Source: an uncultured Polaribacter sp.
GTDB taxonomy: Bacteria; Bacteroidota; Bacteroidia; Flavobacteriales; Flavobacteriaceae
NCBI RefSeq assembly: GCF_947503875.1
Contig: NZ_CANNFH010000002.1
Span: 310,001 to 374,000 of the forward strand
Reading direction: 5' to 3'
DNA length: 64,000 nucleotides
Shown here: positions 41,994 through 51,500 of the stretch, piece after piece
How the letters are laid out: each line of letters opens with the position of its first letter
Numbering within the stretch: position 1 is the stretch's first letter
Notes under the pieces: generated by a model
The model's database searches: none
Told to the model about the DNA's origin: nothing
What the model saw: only the letters and a program-made list of their open reading frames with translations
Translations under genes and position numbers: made by a program

Positions 41994-43091
41994 TTAGATT
42001 AATATTTTTTTAACGCGTTGTGAAATTGCTGTTAAAGTCTCATATACAATCGTTTCAGAAACATTTGCAATATGGTTTATCATATTTTGACTATTAAAAA
42101 TAATAACTGCATCACCCTCTTTACAGTCTATTTTAGTAACATTAACCATAATCATATCCATACATACATTGCCAATTATAGGTGCTTTTTGGTTGTTAAT
42201 TACAACATATCCTTTTTTATTGCCAAGTTTTCTAGACAAGCCATCTGCGTGACCAATAGGTATTGTTGCAGATCTTGTGGGTCTTTTTGCAGTATATGCT
42301 CTATTATAACCCACGGTTTCTCCAGGTTGAATTATATTTATTTGAGAAATTATAGATTTTAAATTATGTGTGTTTTTAAGAGCTTCAGTTTCTTTTTCAT
42401 CATTACCAAAACCATATAAGCCAAGACCAATTCTTACCATATCAAATTGGGCTTTTGTAAAATTTACAACCCCAGAGGTATTTAAAATATGCAGCATAGG
42501 TTCATAACCTAAATGGGTATAAAATTGTTTTACTATGTAAGCAAAATTGTTAATTTGGCCCACAGTAAAATCTTTTTCTTCTAAATCTTCACTAGCGGCT
42601 AAATGAGAAAATAAAGATTGTACTTTAATGTGAGTGGTTTGTTTTAATTCAGTAAGAATTTTAGGTACATCTGTATGCCAAAAACCAACTCTATTTAAAC
42701 CTGTATTAAATTTAATATGTACAGGATAATTCATTAGTGGTGTTTCATCTGCAAGTCTTAAAAAAGCATCAAAAATTTTAAAGTTGTACAAATTAGGCTC
42801 TAATCTAAAGTCTACAATTTGTTGCAAATTTTGAATCTGAGGGTGTAAAACTAAAATAGGCGTTTTTACTCCAGCTTCTCTTATTGCAACACCTTCATGT
42901 GTATATGCTACAGAAAAGTAAGCTACTTTATCTTCTAAAAATTGAGCAACTTTTACTCCATCACTGCCATAACCAAATGCCTTTACTACCGCTAAAATTT
43001 TAGTTTTAGGATTTAGCTTTTGTTTAAAATAATTTAAATTATGTTCTAAAGCTTTTCCATCAATTTCTAAAACGGTAACATGATTATTCAT
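41994..43091 (-). CDS. alr: Alanine racemase
   Basis: Alr is the PLP enzyme that makes D-alanine for peptidoglycan. The 365-residue protein has the PLP lysine in ILAVVKAFGYGSDG, then HIKFNTGLNRVGFW, SLFSHLAASED and GYGFG-like LGLYGFG. The second catalytic residue, Tyr, is in the VGYNRAYTAKR segment, and GNVCMDMIMVNVT is close to the C-terminus. Length is typical for the single-domain form. It follows tdk by 21 bases on the same strand, and mscL is downstream. Confidence 0.97.
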   Translation of the reverse strand: MNNHVTVLEIDGKALEHNLNYFKQKLNPKTKILAVVKAFGYGSDGVKVAQFLEDKVAYFSVAYTHEGVAIREAGVKTPILVLHPQIQNLQQIVDFRLEPNLYNFKIFDAFLRLADETPLMNYPVHIKFNTGLNRVGFWHTDVPKILTELKQTTHIKVQSLFSHLAASEDLEEKDFTVGQINNFAYIVKQFYTHLGYEPMLHILNTSGVVNFTKAQFDMVRIGLGLYGFGNDEKETEALKNTHNLKSIISQINIIQPGETVGYNRAYTAKRPTRSATIPIGHADGLSRKLGNKKGYVVINNQKAPIIGNVCMDMIMVNVTKIDCKEGDAVIIFNSQNMINHIANVSETIVYETLTAISQRVKKILI

Positions 43092-43112
43092 AGGGTTAGG
43101 TGTTTTTGCTTT

Positions 43113-43727
43113 TTATTCTTTGCTTTCTTGGTTTGCTGAATCTTGTTTTTGTGCTTTCATGGCTTTGTAGTAAGCAGCTCTGCTTAAAGGCTCATATTCT
43201 TCGGTTTCACCCAACATAACAATCGCATTATTTTGTGCTTTTCTAAAACTGTAATGCGCTAAATTACCTGTATGCGTGCACACTGCATGTACTTTAGTTA
43301 CATATTCTGCTGTAGCCATTAAGGCTGGCATTGGTCCAAAAGGATTGCCTTTAAAATCCATATCTAAACCAGCAACTATTACACGTATGCCTCTATTTGC
43401 TAAATCGTTGCAAACTGCAACAATTTCATCATCAAAAAACTGGGCTTCATCTATACCAACAACATCTACATTATTTGCCAAAAGGCGAATGTTAGCAGAG
43501 GCAGGTACTGGAGTAGAGTGAATTCTATTGTCATTATGAGAAACTACTTCATCTTCATCATAACGTACATCTATTGCTGGCTTAAAAATTTCTACACGTT
43601 GTTTTGCAAATTGTGCTCGTTTTAAACGCCTAATCAATTCTTCTGTTTTACCAGAAAACATAGAGCCGCAAATTACTTCTATCCAACCAAATTTTTCAGT
43701 ATGATTTACCGTATTTTCTAGAAACAT
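43113..43727 (-). CDS. tdk: Thymidine kinase (type II) lacking most zinc-site cysteines
   Basis: TdK phosphorylates thymidine in the salvage pathway. The 204-residue protein has the P-loop [11 protein letters not shown] (21-31) and the catalytic Glu94 in DEAQFF. The usual lasso-domain zinc site is degraded: only Cys150 of the first Cys pair remains (CTHT), and the later pair is SRAAY in place of a Cys-x2-Cys/His. [10 protein letters not shown] still marks the substrate lasso. This may be a lineage trait rather than damage. It is followed by alr after 21 bases. Confidence 0.95.
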   Translation of the reverse strand: MFLENTVNHTEKFGWIEVICGSMFSGKTEELIRRLKRAQFAKQRVEIFKPAIDVRYDEDEVVSHNDNRIHSTPVPASANIRLLANNVDVVGIDEAQFFDDEIVAVCNDLANRGIRVIVAGLDMDFKGNPFGPMPALMATAEYVTKVHAVCTHTGNLAHYSFRKAQNNAIVMLGETEEYEPLSRAAYYKAMKAQKQDSANQESKE

Positions 43728-43780
43728 TTTGTAATTTTAAGCAGTTTATTTTTATAAATTTACGTTACTTTGAATAATAA

Positions 43781-43788
43781 CAAATTTA
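43781..43788 (-). promoter_or_regulatory. Candidate -7 box for tdk
   Basis: The minus strand reads TAAATTTG, a perfect TAnnTTTG match, about 54 bases upstream of the tdk ATG. No TTG lies at the expected -33 distance. Confidence 0.35.
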
Positions 43789-43828
43789 GGGATATTTAAG
43801 TATTAAAAATAACATCAACCTACAACTT

Positions 43829-44656
43829 ATGCACAAAAAACTAGAAAACGATTTAATGAGTTTGGCACACAGTCTGTTAAAAATGAAAAATAAAGATGAT
43901 GTTTTTGCCTTAAAAGAAAAGGCACAAGAAATTTACGAGAAATTGTCTTTACTTGCCTTTGTTGAAGAATATGTAAATACGACTCCAAATTTAGAGCAAT
44001 CTAAAACATCACTTATTAACACAATAGAAGAAGCAGTAGTATCTAAAGAATTAGCAGTAGATAAGAAAGAAAATGAGGTTTTAAAAGATAAAGTAGATTC
44101 AGAAGAAACTACTGTTGAAGGGAAAGAAATATTAGATAATAAGAAGTTAAAAGAAGAAATTGGTGATGATTTTGACTTGCCAAAAGAACCAACAAAAGAA
44201 GAAGTAGAAAAAGTAAATGTAGCGCCAGTTGAAACTGAAATAGAACAACCTTTTGAGACTTTAGAAGATATAATTTTTGGGGAAAAATCAGCTGAAATTG
44301 AAACAGAGAAATCTAAAGATGAACCGAAAATATCGAGTTTAGAGGAAGAGTTAAAAGACACGATTCCTGTAGATGTAATTGCAAATTTATTTGAGCCAAC
44401 CCAACCAAAATCGTTAAATAATAAATTGCAACAAAATATAAATATTGGTTTAAATGATAGAATTGCCTTTGTAAAGCATTTGTTTGATGGTAGTCAAGAA
44501 GATTTTAACAGGGTAGTTTCTCAGTTAAATACCTTTAGAACAGCAAAAGAGGCGCTAGAATTTATAAATAAAATGGTAAAGCCAGATTATAATTGGAAAA
44601 ATAAAGAAGATTTAGAAAACCGTTTTATGGAAATTATAGCAAGAAAGTTTGCTTAA
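43829..44656 (+). CDS. Conserved acidic helical protein
   Basis: A 275-residue cytoplasmic protein with three parts. An N-terminal helical domain (LENDLMSLAHSLLKMKNKDD onwards, about 1-60) is followed by a long, highly acidic, low-complexity middle rich in Glu and Lys (about 65-180). The C-terminal globular domain (NIGLNDRIAFVKHLFDGS, YNWKNKEDLENRFMEIIA) looks strongly conserved. I recognise it only as a conserved Bacteroidota hypothetical often near tdk and alr; it has no assigned function. It is divergent from tdk. Confidence 0.8.
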   Translation: MHKKLENDLMSLAHSLLKMKNKDDVFALKEKAQEIYEKLSLLAFVEEYVNTTPNLEQSKTSLINTIEEAVVSKELAVDKKENEVLKDKVDSEETTVEGKEILDNKKLKEEIGDDFDLPKEPTKEEVEKVNVAPVETEIEQPFETLEDIIFGEKSAEIETEKSKDEPKISSLEEELKDTIPVDVIANLFEPTQPKSLNNKLQQNINIGLNDRIAFVKHLFDGSQEDFNRVVSQLNTFRTAKEALEFINKMVKPDYNWKNKEDLENRFMEIIARKFA

Positions 44657-44709
44657 AGTAACTACTTTTTCTTTTTGTTATAAACCAACCATCAACTATC
44701 AAACTTATT

Positions 44710-45690
44710 TTGAAACCCATTTTAATACATACTCATTTTCACAAACGCAGAACTGGTGTAACCAGAAGCATAGAAAATGTATTGCCTTTTTTTGAAGATT
44801 CATTTGAAACCTATTTATTTGGTTATGGTGCTAATGGTAATCATTTAACAAAAAAAGAATTTAAAAAAATAATTTTTTCTAACAGAAAAATTGTTGTGCA
44901 CTGCCATAGAAATAATGAGATTATTAGAATGTTAATCTACAGAGCTTTTGGTGCAAAATTTAATTTAATTGCCACAAGACACGCAGAATCTAAACCCTCT
45001 AATTTAACTTTAAAACTTTTAAAAAGTGTAGATAAGGTAGTAACACTCATACAAAGTATGCGTATTAATTTAGGTATTAAAAATACTGTAGTTGGTCATG
45101 GTGTAAATATTAACGATTTTAAACCAAAACCAAACGTAAAAATTGATGCAATTGCCCAAGAAAACATAATACTTTGTGCAGGTAGAGTTAGAAAATCAAA
45201 AGGGCAGATTGTTTTATTAGAAGCGGCTAAGGTTTTAAAAAACAACAAAAATTGGGCATTAGCTATTGTAGGTAAAGTAGATAAACCCGAGTTTTTAAAA
45301 GAATTAAAAGCGATTGCTAAAAAACACCAAATAAAAAATCAGGTTTATTTTATAGATGAAACACCAGATATTATTGCTTATTACCAGGCTGCAAAAATTG
45401 CTGTAGTCCCTAGTTTTTCTGAAGGTTTTTCTTTAGTAACTGCAGAGGCTATGGCTTGTGGTTGTTCTGTAATTGCAACTAAAAATGTAGGTGTACATTC
45501 GTCATTAATAACTCATGCAAAAAATGGTTATTTAACCAAAGCAGGCAATATTACGCAGTTACAAGAACTTTTAGAAAAATCAATTTTAGGAGAATTACCT
45601 AATTTAGGCGAACAAGCCAGAGCAGAAATTTTACAAAACTGGAGCGCAAAACAAGAGGCAGTAAAGTTGATGGAAGTTTATAACGCTTAA
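44710..45690 (+). CDS. Glycosyltransferase family 4 protein
   Basis: A 326-residue GT-B glycosyltransferase. It starts at a TTG codon: MKPILIHTHFHKRRTGVTRS is the family N-terminus and no ATG occurs upstream in frame. The Rossmann-like C-terminal half has the donor-binding ILCAGRVRKSKGQ and the EX7E-type VPSFSEGFSLVTAEAMACG. Acceptor and sugar are unknown; it may act on envelope glycans. It follows the acidic protein after 53 bases and could share its transcript. Confidence 0.92.
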   Translation: MKPILIHTHFHKRRTGVTRSIENVLPFFEDSFETYLFGYGANGNHLTKKEFKKIIFSNRKIVVHCHRNNEIIRMLIYRAFGAKFNLIATRHAESKPSNLTLKLLKSVDKVVTLIQSMRINLGIKNTVVGHGVNINDFKPKPNVKIDAIAQENIILCAGRVRKSKGQIVLLEAAKVLKNNKNWALAIVGKVDKPEFLKELKAIAKKHQIKNQVYFIDETPDIIAYYQAAKIAVVPSFSEGFSLVTAEAMACGCSVIATKNVGVHSSLITHAKNGYLTKAGNITQLQELLEKSILGELPNLGEQARAEILQNWSAKQEAVKLMEVYNA

Positions 45691-45877
45691 ATATTTTTGT
45701 CGTTTCTGTGCAGACAGTAATGCATAGAAGATAGCGAAATCAAAATTTTATAATTCAATCAAAAAAAAATATTCTTTTTTGAATTTTAAGTTCAGTCAAA
45801 TTAAATTTTGGATTATCAGTGAATCTAACAAGAAATTAATTCAATTTGATATCGTCTTTACCAAATACAAAAGCACA

Positions 45878-46228
45878 TTAAGAATTTAATTTCACCTTCA
45901 ATTCTTCCACAACCTTTTTACTATTTCCAATAAAAATTTCATTTTCTACAATAAAAACAGGTCGTTTTAAAAATGTATATTCCTCTAAAATGTACTTTTT
46001 GTAATCACTTTCTGTAAGGTTTTTATCTTTTAAACCCAAAGATTTGTATAAACGAGACCTTTTATTAAAAAGCCCTTCGTAACTATTAGAAAGCGCATAC
46101 ATTTCCGCTAATTGTTGTTCATTAACAGGTGTAGATTTTATTTCTTGCAACTCAAAACCATCAGTATTAATTTCTTTTAAGATGCGTTTGCAAGTATCAC
46201 AAGTTTTTAAATAGTAGCCTTTCTTCAT
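45878..46228 (-). CDS. ArsC/Spx-like thioredoxin-fold protein
   Basis: A 116-residue protein of the arsenate reductase/Spx/YffB family. CDTCKRILKEI near the N-terminus carries the CxxC redox pair (Cys10, Cys13), and the later SLGLKDKNLTESDYKKYI plus TFLKRPVFIVENEIFIG include the conserved Arg-Pro turn. The family contains both arsenate reductases and Spx-like regulators, and sequence alone does not decide. A 187-base AT-rich gap before the glycosyltransferase 3' end holds only an imperfect AATTCA/TGAATT hairpin near 45750-45785. Confidence 0.87.
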   Translation of the reverse strand: MKKGYYLKTCDTCKRILKEINTDGFELQEIKSTPVNEQQLAEMYALSNSYEGLFNKRSRLYKSLGLKDKNLTESDYKKYILEEYTFLKRPVFIVENEIFIGNSKKVVEELKVKLNS

Positions 46229-46271
46229 TTTAATAAATTATATTTGTTACATCAAAAATAAACATAAAATA

Positions 46272-46727
46272 ATGAAAGCACAATTTGATATATTAAGAAC
46301 CTCTAGAACTTTAGTTTTAAAAGAATTAGAAGGGCTAACTTTAGAACAATTACACATAATACCAGCAGGTTTTAAAAATAATATTGCTTGGAATGTTGCA
46401 CATTTGGTGGTTACACAACAATTATTACATTATAAATTATCGGGTTTAAATTGCCTTTGTCCAGATCAATTAATAGAAGATTATAAAAAAGGAACAGCAG
46501 CTACTAAAACTTTTACCGATGAAGAATTTGAAGAGGTAAAAGAGCTTTTAATGGGCTTGCCAGATACTTTAGAAGAAGATTTTAATGCAGGTATTTTTCA
46601 AAATTACACAGAATACCCAACTAGCACAGGCTTTGTGTTAAGCGCAATAGAAAATGCAATTCCGTTTAACAATTTTCACGAAGGCATACATTACGGGATT
46701 ATAAGAGCTATTAAAAAGTGTTTGTAG
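46272..46727 (+). CDS. DinB family protein
   Basis: A 151-residue four-helix-bundle protein of the DinB/YfiT superfamily. The metal-binding histidines are present: His in WNVAHLVVTQQ (about residue 40) and the pair in NFHEGIHYG (about 137-141). PAGFKNNIAWN and TGFVLSAIENAI are also typical. Family members are thiol transferases or have unknown roles. A dispersed 3' element begins 11 bases after its stop. Confidence 0.88.
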   Translation: MKAQFDILRTSRTLVLKELEGLTLEQLHIIPAGFKNNIAWNVAHLVVTQQLLHYKLSGLNCLCPDQLIEDYKKGTAATKTFTDEEFEEVKELLMGLPDTLEEDFNAGIFQNYTEYPTSTGFVLSAIENAIPFNNFHEGIHYGIIRAIKKCL

Positions 46728-46737
46728 TTTTTTTAGG

Positions 46738-46890
46738 AGCTAATCACGCTTTCCATTATATCTTTTTTTTTTTGCTGTTGTTTTAGTGAAGGAGATGCTT
46801 ATGTAATACCATCTTATTTTTTAAGAGTATCATTTATTTATCAAGAAAAAAAAAGGATGCCATTTCAATCGTGGCTAAACTTGTTTGCTA
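46738..46890 (+). repeat. Dispersed 3' element, copy 2
   Basis: The left end AGCTAATCACGCTTTCCATT with TATCTTTTT and right end AAAAAGGATGCCATTTCAAT with CGTGGCT match copy 1 at 14670-14820, while the interior differs. CACG at the left pairs with CGTG at the right. It starts 11 bases after the DinB stop and ends 18 bases before the trans-sulfuration gene, which may thus be expressed from within or beyond the element. Confidence 0.8.
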
Positions 46891-46908
46891 ACTTATAGAA
46901 AATTAAAA

Positions 46909-48057
46909 ATGAAATTCAATACCAAAACAATTCATGGTGGGCAGCAACCAGAACCAACTACAGGTGCTGTAATGCCGCCAATTTTCCAAACTTCTACATT
47001 TGCACACGCAATTCCAGGAGAAGCACAAGAATACGAATATGCAAGAGGTAAAAACCCTACAAGAACCGCTTTAGAAAACAGTTTGGCATCTTTAGAAAAC
47101 GGTACTCATGGTTTTGCATTTGCATCTGGTTTAGCAGCAATAGATTGTGTTTTGCGTTTGCTAAAGCCAGGAGACCAAGTAATTGCTGGAGACGATATTT
47201 ATGGAGGAACCTACAGAATGTTTACCCAACTATTTCAAAAATATGGTTTAGAATTTACTTACGTAAATATGAATACGGTTGAGAATGTAACCAAAGCAAT
47301 TACTCCTAAAACAAAGTTAGTTTGGTTAGAAACACCAACAAATCCACTAATGAAAATTGCAGATATTGCAAACATTTCATCAGCAGTAAAAAGTGTAAAT
47401 AAAGAAGTTTTAATTGCAGTAGACAATACTTTTGCAACCCCTTATTTACAACAACCCTTAAATTTAGGTGCAGATATTGTCATGCATTCTGCTACCAAAT
47501 ATTTGGGTGGTCATTCAGATTTAATAATGGGTGCTTTAGTGGTAAAAGAAGAAAAACTAGCAAAAGACATTCATTTTATACAATTTGCAGCAGGTGCAAT
47601 CTCTGGGCCTATGGATTCTTTTTTAGCATTAAGAGGTATAAAAACTTTGCATGTAAGAATGCAAAGACATTGTGAAAACGGTAAAAAAGTAGCTCAGTTT
47701 TTAGAAAATCATCCAAAAGTGGGTAAAGTTTATTATCCTGGTTTAGAGAGTCATCCCAATTATGCGATAGCCAAAAAGCAAATGAAAGATTTTGGCGGAA
47801 TGGTTTCTTTCAGTTTAAATGAAAATACAAAAGAAGCTACGTTTAAATTTCTAAAAAGCACCAAATTATTCACCTTGGCAGAATCTTTGGGCGGTGTAGA
47901 AAGTTTGGTAAACCATCCTGTAACTATGTCTCATGCATCTATACCAGAAAAAAAACGTTTAAAAATTGGCATTACAGCTGCTTTAATTCGTTTAAGTGTA
48001 GGGATAGAGGCTATAGAAGATTTGCTAGCAGATTTAGAACAGGCTTTAAATATTTAA
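46909..48057 (+). CDS. Cystathionine gamma-synthase/lyase-type PLP enzyme
   Basis: A 382-residue trans-sulfuration enzyme. TKTIHGGQQPEPTTGAVMPP, the TYEYARG-like YEYARGKNPTRTALE, the PLP-lysine motif SATKYLGGHSD (Lys197) and the C-terminal SLGGVESLVNHPVTMSH with IRLSVGIE are diagnostic. Cystathionine gamma-synthase (metB) and gamma-lyase or methionine gamma-lyase cannot be separated safely by eye. The ATG at 46909 is chosen over an in-frame ATG at 46885 that falls inside the dispersed element. No SAM riboswitch is visible upstream. Confidence 0.93.
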   Translation: MKFNTKTIHGGQQPEPTTGAVMPPIFQTSTFAHAIPGEAQEYEYARGKNPTRTALENSLASLENGTHGFAFASGLAAIDCVLRLLKPGDQVIAGDDIYGGTYRMFTQLFQKYGLEFTYVNMNTVENVTKAITPKTKLVWLETPTNPLMKIADIANISSAVKSVNKEVLIAVDNTFATPYLQQPLNLGADIVMHSATKYLGGHSDLIMGALVVKEEKLAKDIHFIQFAAGAISGPMDSFLALRGIKTLHVRMQRHCENGKKVAQFLENHPKVGKVYYPGLESHPNYAIAKKQMKDFGGMVSFSLNENTKEATFKFLKSTKLFTLAESLGGVESLVNHPVTMSHASIPEKKRLKIGITAALIRLSVGIEAIEDLLADLEQALNI

Positions 48058-48067
48058 AATAAGATTT

Positions 48068-48283
48068 ATGATGAATAGAAAAATAAAATCACAAAAAAAT
48101 GCGGCTATTTTTTTAATTACTGGTTCATTAATTTTATTTATTTCCTATGTAAATAAGTTAATTAATTACGGCTATAATTCTAATAACTACATTATTTGTG
48201 GATCTCTATTAGTATTAGCTTTTTGTGGTTTTGTGGGTCTTAGAAATAGTTTGCGTAAAGAAAAAGAGCAAAATTACGAGTAA
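48068..48283 (+). CDS. Small two-span membrane protein
   Basis: A 71-residue protein with two hydrophobic spans (AAIFLITGSLILFISYV and YIICGSLLVLAFCGFVGL) and charged ends. It starts ten bases after the PLP-enzyme stop and is probably co-transcribed. I do not recognise a family. Confidence 0.6.
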   Translation: MMNRKIKSQKNAAIFLITGSLILFISYVNKLINYGYNSNNYIICGSLLVLAFCGFVGLRNSLRKEKEQNYE

Positions 48284-48309
48284 AAAAACTCTTTTCTCCA
48301 CAACGTTTG

Positions 48310-48413
48310 TCACTTCGAACGTAGTGAGAAGTCCTATAAACAAGCTAGCGTAAAAGTAAGAAATACAGACCTTAGCACTGCTATAAGTTTTCTCCTATCG
48401 TCAATAAAGACAA
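48310..48413. repeat. Diverged copy of the TCACTTCGAACG hairpin repeat
   Basis: TTGTCACTTCGAACGTAGTG with the following AGAAGTCCTATAAACAAGCT matches the left arm of the array at 200-620. The right arm (AAGTTTTCTCCTATCGTCAA) is strongly degraded. The 299-base gap 48284-48582 otherwise holds only the dnaE upstream dyad. Confidence 0.75.
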
Positions 48414-48533
48414 AATTGTAGAAAAAAAAACGCATCTTTTCTAACTTAACACGAACCAATTTGTCGGTAAAAAAGCCTGAATGGTTAATAACTTATCTTC
48501 AAAAAATCATCAAAAAAAAGTATTTTTACAGAG

Positions 48534-48552
48534 TGTTTAACATGATTAAACA
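48534..48552 (+). promoter_or_regulatory. Dyad TGTTTAA-N5-TTAAACA upstream of dnaE
   Basis: A perfect seven-base inverted repeat, 31 bases before the dnaE ATG. The best -7 candidate, TATCTTTA (48565-48572), is 12 bases downstream, so the dyad covers the expected -33 region. This is the usual place for an operator; the regulator is unknown. Confidence 0.45.
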
Positions 48553-48582
48553 TTTCCACAATCATATCTTTACAATACAACT

Positions 48583-51500
48583 ATGTACTTAATTTTTGAT
48601 ACAGAAACCACAGGTTTACCTAAAAGTTGGAATGCTCCAATAACAGATACAGACAATTGGCCAAGGTGTATTCAAATTGCATGGCAGTTGCATGATGGTA
48701 TGGGAAATGTTTTAGAACACAACGATTTTCTAATAAAACCAGAAGGCTTTAACATTCCTTTTGATGCTGAAAGAATTCACGGTATTTCTACAGAATTAGC
48801 AGAAGAACAAGGAATTGCTTTAAACGAAGGTTTACAACTTTTTAATGAAGCTTTAAAGAAAACCAAATTTATTGTTGGGCAAAATGTAGGTTTTGATATT
48901 AATATTATGGGATGTGAATTCCATAGATTGGGTGTAGAAAATAATTTAACTACACTGCCACTTTTAGATACCTGTACAGAGAAAACAGCAACCATGTGCC
49001 AAATTCCTGGAGGAAGAGGAGGTAAGTTTAAGCTACCAACTTTAACAGAATTACACAATCATTTATTTGGTGTTGGTTTTGGTGAAGCACACAACGCAAC
49101 TGCAGATGTTGAGGCAACTACGCGTTGTTTTTTAGAGTTGATTCGTTTACGTGAATTTACCAAAGAGCAATTAGATGTAGATGCAGATTATTTTAAAAAT
49201 TTCTCTGAGGCAAATCCAAAACCAATTCAGGTTATTGGTTTAAAACACATTAACCTAAAAAAAGAAAGTGATAAGATTCGTAAACGTCTAGATAAATTAA
49301 AAGATGTTCAAGAAACCAAATCCACTTCAGAAGGTTTAGCAGAATTAGAAAATGTACAATTTGCGCATTTGCACAATCATACACAATTTTCTGTTTTACA
49401 ATCTACCATGCAAATTGGTAATATTGTAAAAGCTGCAGCAAAAGACAATATGCCTGCAATTGCTATGACAGATACTGCAAACATGATGGCCTCTTTCCAT
49501 TTTGTGAGTGCTATTTTAAATCATAATAAAAACGCAGAAAACCCAATAAAACCAATTATTGGTTGTGAGTTTAATGTTTGTGAAGATCATAAAAACAAAT
49601 CACAAAAAGACAATGGGTATCAAGTTGTTTTGTTGGCAAAAAACAAAAAAGGGTATCACAATTTAGCAAAAATGTCTTCGATTGCCTTTGTTGATGGTTT
49701 TTACTATGTACCCAGAATCGATAGAGAAATTATTAAACAATACAAGGAAGATATTATTGTTTTAACCGGTAATTTGTATGGTGAAGTACCTAGTAAAATC
49801 TTAAATCTTGGAGAAAAACAAGCAGAAGAAGCTTTAATCTGGTGGAAAGAACAGTTTAAAGACGATTTTTATATTGAGTTGATGCGCCACAATCAGCAAG
49901 ATGAAGATATTGTAAACGAAACCTTATTAAAATTCTCTAAAAAACACGATGTAAAAATTGTTGCCACAAACAACACTTTTTATTTAGAGAAAAAAGATGC
50001 CAATGCACATGATATTTTATTGTGTGTAAAAGATGGCGAAAAACAAGCCACACCCAAAGGTAAAGGACGTGGTTACAGATATGGTTTACCTAACGAAGAA
50101 TATTATTTTAAGTCTACCGAAGAAATGAAAACGCTTTTTGCAGATTTGCCAGAAGCCATTATTAATATTCAAGAAATTGTAGATAAAATAGAAATTTTTA
50201 CGTTAGCCAGAGACGTTTTATTACCTGCTTTTGATATTCCTGAAGAATTTTTATCCGAAGAAGATAAAATAGATGGAGGAAAACGTGGAGAAAATGCTTT
50301 TCTAAAACACTTAACTTTTGAAGGCGCCAAAAAAAGGTATGGAGAAATTACAGAATCCATAAAAGAACGTTTAGATTTTGAGTTAGAAGTAATTGAAAAA
50401 ACAGGGTATCCTGGATATTTTTTAATTGTTGAAGATTTTATTCGCGAAGCAAGAAATATGGATGTTTCTGTTGGTCCTGGGCGTGGTTCTGCAGCAGGTT
50501 CTGTAGTTGCTTATTGTTTGTGGATTACCAATATAGACCCAATCAAATACGATTTACTTTTCGAGCGTTTCTTAAATCCAGAACGTGTTTCTATGCCAGA
50601 TATTGATATCGATTTTGATGATGAAGGTCGTGGGCGAGTGATGGATTATGTAATTGATAAATATGGCGCCAATCAAGTTGCGCAGATTATCACTTATGGA
50701 ACCATGGCCGCAAAATCCTCTATTAGAGATACTGCCAGAGTTTTAGATTTACCACTTTTTGAAGCGGATAGAATTGCCAAATTAATTCCAGGTATTAAAC
50801 TAAAAAATATTTTTGGAGACGATGCCAAAAGTAAAGGAAAAGTAGACGGTTTACGTGCCGAAGAAAAAGTACTGGTAGAAGAACTAAAAACCATTTCTTA
50901 CGGAAATGACTTGGCTTCTGAAACGGTAAATAAAGCCACTATTTTAGAGGGTTCTGTTAGAAATACAGGAATTCACGCTTGTGGTGTAATTATTACACCT
51001 GGAGATATTACCAATTACGTTCCTGTGGCTTTGGCTAAGGATTCTGATATGTATGTTACTCAATTTGATAATTCTGTGGTAGAATCTGCAGGTTTGTTAA
51101 AAATGGACTTTTTAGGTTTAAAAACGCTGACTTTAATAAAAGACACCGTTAAAATTGTAAAAGCAAAACATGGTGTTGAGTTAGATCCAGAAAACTTTCC
51201 TTTAGATGATGTGCCTACTTATGAACTCTTCCAAAGGGGAGAAACCGTTGGTATTTTTCAGTATGAATCTCCAGGAATGCAAAAACACATGCGCTCATTA
51301 AAACCGACGGTTTTTGCAGATTTAATTGCAATGAATGCTTTGTACAGACCTGGACCAATGGAATATATTCCGAGTTTTATCAACAGAAAACACGGTACAG
51401 AAGATATTGAGTACGATTTACCTGCCATGGAAGAGTATTTGGCAGAAACTTACGGAATTACAGTCTATCAAGAGCAAGTAATGCTGTTATCGCAAAAGTT

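Noticed and set aside
44710..44712. TTG start of the glycosyltransferase as a sign of truncation
   Set aside because: The protein begins with the full family N-terminus directly after the TTG, so the gene is complete.
46738..46908. SAM riboswitch or T-box upstream of the trans-sulfuration enzyme
   Set aside because: The sequence is the dispersed 3' element; no conserved riboswitch core was recognised.
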